64,000 bases of DNA from Aphelocoma coerulescens (Eukaryota > Chordata > Aves > Passeriformes > Corvidae): assembly GCF_041296385.1 (NCBI RefSeq), contig NW_027183775.1, positions 1-64,000 of the forward strand, in the 5' to 3' direction. Position 1 is the stretch's first letter. Each line of letters opens with the position of its first letter. A model generated the notes under the pieces. It was not told the origin of the DNA and made no database searches. It worked only from the letters and a program-made list of their open reading frames with translations. This document shows, in pieces, positions 55,813 through 64,000 of this stretch. The position numbers were made by a program, and so were the translations under genes.

Positions 55813-58800
55813 CTGCGGGAAAAGCAGCCGGAATTTCAGCCTTGGAATGGTGGGAATTCCTCCAGAATTTCGGGAATTTCAGCCCTTGGAATGTTGGGAA
55901 TTCCTCCAGAATTCCGGGAATTTCAGCCTTGGAATGGCGGGAATTCCTCCAGAATTCCGGGAATTCTGGCCTGGAATGTTGGGAATTTCAGCCTTGGAAT
56001 GGTGGGAATTTCAGCCCTGGAATGGTGGGAATTCCTCCAGAATTTTGGGAATTTCAGCCTTTGGAATGGCGGGAATTCCTCCAGAATTTCGGGAATTTCA
56101 GCCCTTGGAATGGCGGGAATTCCTCCAGAATTTCAGGAATTTCAGCCTTTGGAATGGCGGGAATTTCAGCCTTGGAATGTTGGGAATTTCAGCCTTTGGA
56201 ATGGCGGGAATTCCTCCAGAATTCCGGGAATTTCAGCCTTGGAATGGTGGGAATTCCTCCAGAATTTTGGGAATTTCAGCCCTGGAATGGTGGGAATTTC
56301 AGCCTTTGGAATGTTGGGAATTTCAGCCTTTGGAATGGTGGGAATTCCTCCAGAATTTCGGGAATTTCAGCCTTGGAATGTTGGGAATTTCAGCCTTTGG
56401 AATGTTGGGAATTTCAGCCCTGGAATGGTGGGAATTCCTCCAGAATTTCGGGAATTCTGGCTTGGAATGTTGGGAATTTCAGCCCTTGGAATGGCGGGAA
56501 TTCCTCCAGAATTCTGGGAATTTCAGCCTTTGGAATGGCGGGAATTCCTCCAGAATTCCGGGAATTTCAGCCTTTGGAATGGTGGGAATTCCTCCAGAAT
56601 TTTGGGAATTTCAGCCTTTGGAATGGCGGGAATTCCTCCAGAATGTTGGGAATTTCAGCCCTTGGAATGGCGGGAATTTCAGCCTTGGAATGTTGGGAAT
56701 TTCAGCCTTTGGAATGGCGGGAATTCCTCCAGAATTTCAGGACTTCTGGCTTGGAATGTTGGGAATTTCAGCCTTGGAATGGTGGGAATTCCTCCAGAAT
56801 TTTGGGAATTTCAGCCTTTGGAATGTTGGGAATTCCTCCAGAATTCCGGGAATTTCAGCCTTTGGAATGGTGGGAATTCCTCCAGAATTTCGGGAATTTC
56901 AGCCTTGGAATGTTGGGAATTTCAGCCTTTGGAATGGCGGGAATTCCTCCAGAATTCCGGGAATTTCAGCCTTGGAATGGCGGGAATTCCTCCAGAATTT
57001 TGGGAATTTCAGCCCTGGAATGGTGGGAATTCCTCCAGAATTTCGGGAATTTCAGCCTTTGGAATGGTGGGAATTCCTCCAGAATTTCGGGAATTTCAGC
57101 CCTGGAATGGTGGGAATTCCTCCAGAATTCTGGGAATTTCAGCCCTTGGAATGGCGGGAATTCCTCCAGAATTCTGGGAATTTCAGCCTTTGGAATGGCG
57201 GGAATTCCTCCAGAATTCCGGGAATTTCAGCCTTTGGAATGGTGGGAATTCCTCCAGAATTCTGGGAATTTCAGCCCTTGGAATGGCGGGAATTCCTCCA
57301 GAATTCTGGGAATTTCAGCCTTTGGAATGGCGGGAATTCCTCCAGAATTCCGGGAATTTCAGCCTTTGGAATGGTGGGAATTCCTCCAGAATTTTGGGAA
57401 TTTCAGCCTTTGGAATGGCGGGAATTCCTCCAGAATTTTGGGAATTTCAGCCCTTGGAATGGCGGGAATTTCAGCCTTGGAATGTTGGGAATTTCAGCCT
57501 TTGGAATGGCGGGAATTCCTCCAGAATTTCAGGACTTCTGGCTTGGAATGTTGGGAATTTCAGCCCTTGGAATGGTGGGAATTCCTCCAGAATTCCGGGA
57601 ATTTCAGCCTTGGAATGGTGGGAATTTCAGCCTTGGAATGGTGGGAATTCCTCCAGAATTTTGGGAATTTCAGCCTTTGGAATGTTGGGAATTCCTCCAG
57701 AATTCCGGGAATTTCAGCCTTTGGAATGGTGGGAATTCCTCCAGAATTCCGGGAATTTCAGCCTTTGGAATGGCGGGAATTTCAGCCTTGGAATGTTGGG
57801 AATTTCAGCCTTTGGAATGGCGGGAATTCCTCCAGAATTCCGGGAATTTCAGCCTTGGAATGGTGGGAATTCCTCCAGAATTTTGGGAATTTCAGCCCTG
57901 GAATGGTGGGAATTTCAGCCTTTGGAATGTTGGGAATTCCTCCAGAATTCCGGGAATTTCAGCCTTGGAATGGTGGGAATTTCAGCCTTTGGAATGGTGG
58001 GAATTCCTCCAGAATTTTGGGAATTTCAGCCTTTGGAATGTTGGGAATTCCTCCAGAATTCCGGGAATTTCAGCCTTTGGAATGGCGGGAATTCCTCCAG
58101 AATTCCGGGAATTTCAGCCTTTGGAATGGTGGGAATTCCTCCAGAATTCCGGGAATTTCAGCCTTTGGAATGGTGGGAATTCCTCCAGAATTCCGGGAAT
58201 TTCAGCCTTGGAATGGCGGGAATTCCTCCAGAATTCCGGGAATTTCAGCCCTGGAATGGTGGGAATTCCTCCAGAATTCCGGGAATTTCAGCCCTTGGGA
58301 TGGCGGGAATTCCTCCAGAATTTTGGGAATTTCAGCCCTTGGAATGGCGGGAATTTCAGCCCTGGAATGGTGGGAATTCCTCCAGAATTTCGGGAATTCT
58401 GGCTTGGAATGTTGGGAATTTCAGCCTTTGGAATGGCGGGAATTCCTCCAGAATTTTGGGAATTCTGGCTTGGAATGTTGGGAATTTCAGCCCTTGGAAT
58501 GGCGGGAATTCCTCCAGAATTCTGGGAATTTCAGCCTTTGGAATGGCGGGAATTCCTCCAGAATTCCGGGAATTTCAGCCTTGGAATGGTGGGAATTTCA
58601 GCCTTGGAATGTTGGGAATTCCTCCAGAATTTTGGGAATTTCAGCCTTTGGAATGGCGGGAATTTCAGCCCTTGGAATTCTGGGAATTCCCCCAGAATTT
58701 CAGGAACTTCAGCCCTTGGAATGTTGGGAATTCCCCTGTGGAATGGTGGGAATTGCTCTTTGGAATGTTGGGAATTCCTCCAGAATTTCAGGAATTTCAG

Positions 58801-59000
58801 CCTTTGGAATGTTGGGAATTTCAGCCCTTGGAATGTTGGGAATTTCAGCCTTTGGAATGTTGGGAATTTCAGCCTTGGAATGTTGGGAATTTCAGCCTTT
58901 GGAATGGCGGGAATTCCTCCAGAATTTCGGGAATTTCAGCCCTTGGAATGTTGGGAATTCCCCCCTGGAATGTTGGGAATTTCATCCCTGGAATGTTGGG
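55813..59000 (-). repeat. Intron 1 array D (right), 44-bp unit
   Basis: Mirror of 4561-8455, about 3.2 kb instead of 3.9 kb. Confidence 0.92.
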
Positions 59001-62000
59001 AATTCCCCTTCGGAATTCCGACCCCGCGGCCTCCGAGCCCCCCGGAATTCCGTGTGCAGGGAAATTCAATCCCAAATATTCCCAAAATTCCCAAAATTCC
59101 CTCTCCAATCGCCCAAATTCCCTCCTAAATCCCAAAAAATCCCCTCAAAATCCCCCAAATTCCCTTCCCAAATCCCCCCAAAATTCCCTGTCCAACCCCA
59201 GAATTCCCAAATCCCAAAATTCCCTCCGGAACCTCCCGGAATTCCCGTCCCATCCCGGAATTCCCGGATCCCCCTGGCCTGGGAGTTCCTCATCCCAAAA
59301 TTCCCCCTGGAATTCCCCCGGGAAGGGCCCCCCCAATTCCAGGGATTTGGGGGCAATTCCAGGATTTTTTGGAATTTTTTGGAATTTTTTTGGAGCAATT
59401 CCAAGGATTTTTGGGGCAATTCCAGCATTTTTTTCTGAGAAATTCCAGGATTTTTTTTGGATTTTTTGGGGGCAATTCCAGGGGAATTTTCTGGAGCCAT
59501 TCCAGGATTTTTGGGATTTTTTTTGGAGCAATTCCAAGGATTTTTGGGAGCAATTCCAGGATTTTTTTGGGGCAATTCCAGGATTTTTTTGGATTTTTTG
59601 GGGGCAATTCCAGGGGATTTTTTTGGATTTTTTTTGGGATAATTCCAGGATTTTTTTGGGGCAATTCCAGGGGAATTTTCTGGAGCCATTCCAGGATTTT
59701 TTCTGGCACAATTCCAGGAATATTTCTGGAGCAATTCCAAGATTTTTTTGCCTTTTCTGGGGCAATTCCAGGGAATTTTTTGGGAACAATTCCAGGGGTT
59801 TTTTTCCGAGAAATTCCAGGGATTTGGAGCCATTCCAGGGGATTTTTTTTGGGAGCAATTCCAGGGATTTCTGGAGCAATTCCAGGATTTTTTTTTAGCG
59901 ACTCCAGAGGATTTTGGAGCCATTCCAGGTTTCATTCATGGAAAATTTCCCAGCTTTTCCTAAAAAAATCCCACATTTTCCCCCAATTTCCTGAGGTTTT
60001 TCCACCCAAACCCCACATTTTCCCCCCACAATCCCAATTTTCCCACCCAAAATCCCATTTTTTCCCCCCAAAATCCCTTTTTTTCTCCCAAAATCCCACA
60101 TTTTCCCCCCAAAATCCCACATTTTCCCCCATTTTTTCCCCCCAAATTCCACATTTTCCCCACAAAATCTTTTTTCCCCCCAAAATCCCCCATTTTCCTC
60201 CCAAAATCCCACATTTTCCCCCAAAATCCCATTTTTTCCCCCCAAATCCCACATTTTTGACCCCAAATCCCTTTTTTTCCTCCCAAAATCCCACATTTCC
60301 CCCCCATTTTTTCCTATTTTCCCCCCAAAATCCCTTTTTTCCCCCCAAAATCCCACATTTCCTCCCAAAATCCCTTTCTTTCTCCCAAAATCCCACATTT
60401 TACCCCATTTTTCCCCTTTTTCCCCCCCAAAATCCCTTTTTTTTCCTAAAAAATCCCACATTTCCCACCCAAAATCCCATTTTTCCCCCCAAATCCCCCG
60501 TTTTTCTCCCAAAATCCCACATTTTCCCCCCAAAATCCCATTTTTTCCTCCCAAAATCCCACATTTCCCCCCCCGAAAATCCCATTTCCCCCCCAAAATC
60601 CCTTTTATTCTCCCCAAATCCCATTTTACCCCCAAAATCCCACATTTTACCCCATTTTTTCCCCTTTCTCCCCCCCAAAATCCCATTTTTTTCCTAAAAA
60701 ATCCCACATTTCCCACCCAAAATCCCACTTTTTTTCTCCCCAAATCCCATTTTTCCCCCCAAATCCCACATTTTCCCCCCCAAAATCCCCTTTTTTCCCC
60801 CAAAAATCCCATTTTTTCCCCCCAAAATCCCACATTTCCCCCCCCAAATCCCTTTTCTTCTCCCAAAATCCCATTTTTTTCCTAAAAAATCCCACATTTC
60901 CCCCCCAAAATCCCATTTTTTTCTCCCAAAATCCCATTTTTCCCCCCAAAATCCCACATTTCCCCCCCAAAATCCCATTTTTTTCTCCCAAAATCCCATT
61001 TTTTTCCTAAAAAATCCCACATTTCCCCCCCAAAATCCCATTTTTTTCTCCCAAAATCCCATTTTTTCCCCCAAAATCCCACATTTCCCCCCCCCAAATC
61101 CCTTTTCTTCTCCCAAAATCCCATTTTTTTCCTAAAAAATCCCACATTTCCCCCCCAAAATCCCATTTTTTTCTCCCAAAATCCCATTTTTCCCCCCAAA
61201 ATCCCACATTTTCCCCCCAAAATCCCATTTTTTCCCCCCAAAATCCCATTTTTCCCCCCAAAATCCCATTTTTTTCTCCCAAAATCCCATTTTCCCCCCC
61301 AAATCCCCATTTTCCCCCCCAAAATCCCATTTTCCTCCCCAAAATCCCATTTTTTCTCCCAAAATCCCATTTTTCCCCCCCAAATCCCACATTTCCCCCC
61401 CCCAAATCCCATTTCCCCCCCCAAATCCCTTTTCTTCTCCCAAAATCCCATTTTTCCCCCCCAAATCCCCCATTTTCCCCCCCAAAATCCCATTTTTTCC
61501 TCCCAAAATCCCATTTTTCCCCCCAAATCCCACATTTCTCCCCCAAAATCCCTTTTCTTCTCCCAAAATCCCATTTTTCCCCCCAAAATCCCTTTTTTCC
61601 CCCCAAATCCCACATTTCCCCCCCAAATCCCTTTTCTTCTCCCAAAATCCCATTTTTTTCCTAAAAAATCCCACATTTCCCCCCCAAAATCCCATTTTTT
61701 TCCTAAAAAATCCCACATTTTCCACCCAAAATCCCACTTTTTTCTCCCCAAATCCCATTTTCCCCCCCAAATCCCACATTTTCCCCCCCAAAATCCCACA
61801 TTTCCCCCCCAAATCCCTTTTCTTCTCCCAAAATCCCATTTTTTTCTCCCAAAATCCCGTTTTCCCCCCCAAAATCCCATTTTTTTCTCCCAAAATCCCA
61901 TTTTTTTCCTAAAAAATCCCACATTTCCCCCCCAAATCCCTTTTCTTCTCCCAAAATCCCCATTTTCCCCCCCAAAATCCCATTTTTCCCCCCCTTTTCC
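59001..62000 (-). repeat. Intron 1 island and arrays C and B (right)
   Basis: 59001-59340 is the unique/low-complexity island, 59340-59930 array C, and 59970-62000 array B (CCCCCCAAAATCCCATTTTT), about twice the length of its left counterpart. Confidence 0.9.
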
Positions 62001-62514
62001 AGGCGGGAATTGCGGCTCCGCCGTTAATTAAAGGCAAATAAAGACAAACGAGGCCCCTCCCCCCTCTCCAAACACCCTCTGGAATTAACATTCCAAGGAA
62101 ATCCTCCCACAGCTGAAATCCTACCAAAAAAAAACCCTAAAAATCCCCATTTCCAGCAGGAAAAACCACCCCAAAAAAAGGGGAAATCCAAGGAAAAATC
62201 CGAGGTTTTTGGGGAATTTTGGGATCGATTTTTCCAACTCCAAGGGGTTGTTTTTTTTTTTTTTTTCTTTTTTCCATGGAATTCTTGGATTTTGTGGGAG
62301 AACGAGAGAGGTGGGGGAGGATTGATCCCAAAAAAAAGTCCTGGGAGCTCAGGGGGGATTCCTGCTTTTCTTGGGATTCCCAAAATTCCCAAATTTGGGC
62401 TCGGAATTCTCCTTTTCCTTCCATTTTTGGGCTTTTTTTCCTCCCTTTTCCAGCTTTTTTTCTCTTCTTTTTCCACCTTTTCTCCCCCTGTTTTTTATTC
62501 CTGATCGGGATCAA
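62001..62514. other. Unique island in intron 1 (right)
   Basis: Almost exact reverse complement of 2076-2590. Best place in the window to measure divergence between the arms. Confidence 0.75.
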
Positions 62515-64000
62515 ACCTTCCCTGGGAGAACCAATCCCAAAAAAAACCCCAAAAAACCCCAAAAAAACCCTGGAATCCCAAGGAAAATCCCCAAAAACCC
62601 CTGAAAATCCCCAAAACCCCCAAAAAACCCCTGGAATCCCAGGGAAAATCCCCAAAAATCCCAAAAAAACCCTGGAATCCCAAGGAAAATCCCCAAAAAT
62701 CCCCAAAACCCCCTGGAATCTCAGGGAAAATTCCCAAAAAAACCCAAAACCCCCTGGAATCCCAGGGAAAAACCCCAAAAACGTCCTGAAATCCCAAGGA
62801 AAATCCCCAAAAATCCCCAAAAAACCCCTGGAATCCCAAGGAAAATTCCCAAAAACCCCTGAAAATCCCCAAAAATCCCCAAAAAACCCCTGGAATCCCA
62901 AGGAAAATTCCCAAAAACCCCTGGAATCCCAGGGAAAATCCCCAAAATCCCCAAAAAACCCCTGGAATCCCAAGGAAAATCCCCAAAAACCCCTGAAAAT
63001 CCCCAAAAATCCCCAAAAACCCCTGAAATCCCAGGGAAAATCCCCCAAAATCCCCAGAACCCCCCTGAAAATCCCCAAAAAACCCCAAAAAAATCCTGGA
63101 ATCCCAGGGAAATTCCCCCAAAACCCCAAAAAGCCCCTGAAATCCCAGGGAAAATTCCCAAAAATCCCCAAAAAACCCTGAAAATCCCCCCAAAACCCCA
63201 AAAAACCCCTGAAATCCCAGGGAAAATCCCCAAAACCCCTTGGAATCCCAGGGAAATTCCCCCAAAATCCCCAAAAAAACCCTGAAAATCCCCCAAAAAC
63301 CCCAAAACCCCCTGGAATCCCAGGGAAAATCCCCAAAAAACCCCAAAACCCCCCTGAAAATCCCCAAAAAACCCCTGGAATCCCAGGAAAAATCCCCAAA
63401 AATCCCCCAAAAAACCCCTGAAAATCCCCAAAAAACCCTGAAATCCCAGGGAAATTCCCCCAAAACCCCAAAAAGCCCCTGAAATCCCAGGGAAATTCCC
63501 CAAAAATCCCCAAAACCCCCCTGAAAATCCCCAAAAAACCCCTGGAATCCCAGGAAAAATCCCCCAAAAACCCCAAAACTCCCTGGAATCCCAAGGAAAA
63601 TCCCCAAAAACCCCTGAAATCCCAGGGAAAATCCCCCAAAATCCCCAGAACCCCCCTGAAAATCCCCAAAAAACCCCAAAAAAACCCTGGAATCCCAGGG
63701 AAATTCCCCCAAAACCCCAAAAAGCCCCTGAAATCCCAGGGAAAATCCCCAAAAAAACCCTAAAATCCCAGGAAAAATCCCCAAAAAACCCCAAAACCCC
63801 CCTGAAAATCCCCAAAAAACCCCTGAAACCGCAGGGAAAATCCCCCAAAATCCCCAAAACCCCCTGGAATCCCAGGGAAAATCCCCAAAAATCCCCAAAA
63901 CCCCCCTGAAAATCCCCAAAAAAACGCCAAAAAAAACCCCAAAACCCCCCAGAAATCCCAGGGAAAATCCCCAAAAATCCCCAAAAAACCCCTGGAATCC
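62515..64000 (-). repeat. Intron 1 array A (right), cut by the window end
   Basis: CCCTGGAATCCCAGGGAAAATCC-type units, mirror of about 594-2075. The start-codon exon of this copy should follow about 0.5 kb beyond 64000. Confidence 0.9.

Larger units (their letters stand above)
32660..64000 (-). repeat. Right arm of the large inverted duplication
   Basis: Reverse complement of the left arm, continuing past the window end. The order of every exon and every intron array is preserved, except for missing exon 8. Confidence 0.93.

Noticed and set aside
1..64000. Transposons, endogenous viruses, tRNA or rRNA genes
   Set aside because: I looked for terminal repeats, reverse-transcriptase or transposase-like frames and tRNA-like folds in the unique islands and saw none.

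Overview
This window is vertebrate nuclear DNA, most likely from a bird (inference from GC-rich GGGAATT-type minisatellites packed into introns, as on avian dot microchromosomes). It holds one recognisable protein-coding gene, SPATS2 (spermatogenesis-associated serine-rich 2), present twice. The two copies lie tail to tail as a large near-palindrome around a gap of exactly 500 N (32160-32659). I recognised the gene by reading the short non-repetitive islands between tandem arrays. Each island has splice-site flanks and translates to consecutive pieces of SPATS2, from an MSRKQ start to an EGANS end. SPATS2L is excluded because it has a different N-terminus and C-terminus.

Left copy (+ strand, 118-29700): twelve coding exons with compatible splice phases add up to 2163 nt, or 720 codons plus a stop. 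The mammalian protein is about 545 residues. The excess comes from in-frame coding minisatellites: a Gly/Ser/Ala/Pro repeat in exon 5 and a GNPKNP/GIPENP hexapeptide repeat in exon 12, with a smaller GSAP repeat in exon 11. The ATG exon probably starts at 28, after an upstream 5'-UTR intron, so the promoter is outside the window.

Right copy (- strand, 55812 down to 33592): exons 2-7 and 9-12 are present and nearly identical. Exon 1 lies beyond the right edge. Exon 8 is reduced to a scar near 39848-39861, which would shift the frame and give a stop in exon 10. The right copy is therefore a pseudogene, a null haplotype or an assembly error. The exact 500-N gap means the palindrome itself may be a false join of two haplotypes.

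Introns: almost all intronic DNA is tandem repeat, and each intron carries its own family with a unit of about 9 to 44 bp. Array lengths differ between arms (intron 2 is 4696 bp left and 3111 bp right; intron 6 is 1612 and 2667 bp), while unique islands are almost identical. The most unusual structure is at exon 7. Its first ~36 nt with the acceptor are repeated 4 times (left) or 5 times (right) in the upstream intron. Its last ~58 nt with the donor are repeated 6 or 9 times in the downstream intron. In intron 2 the real acceptor of exon 3 is the last unit of a ~200-copy array whose unit itself resembles a 3' splice site. The very long open frames seen in several frames across the arrays are translations of tandem repeats, not genes. 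I saw no RNA genes, transposons, CRISPR arrays or other genes.
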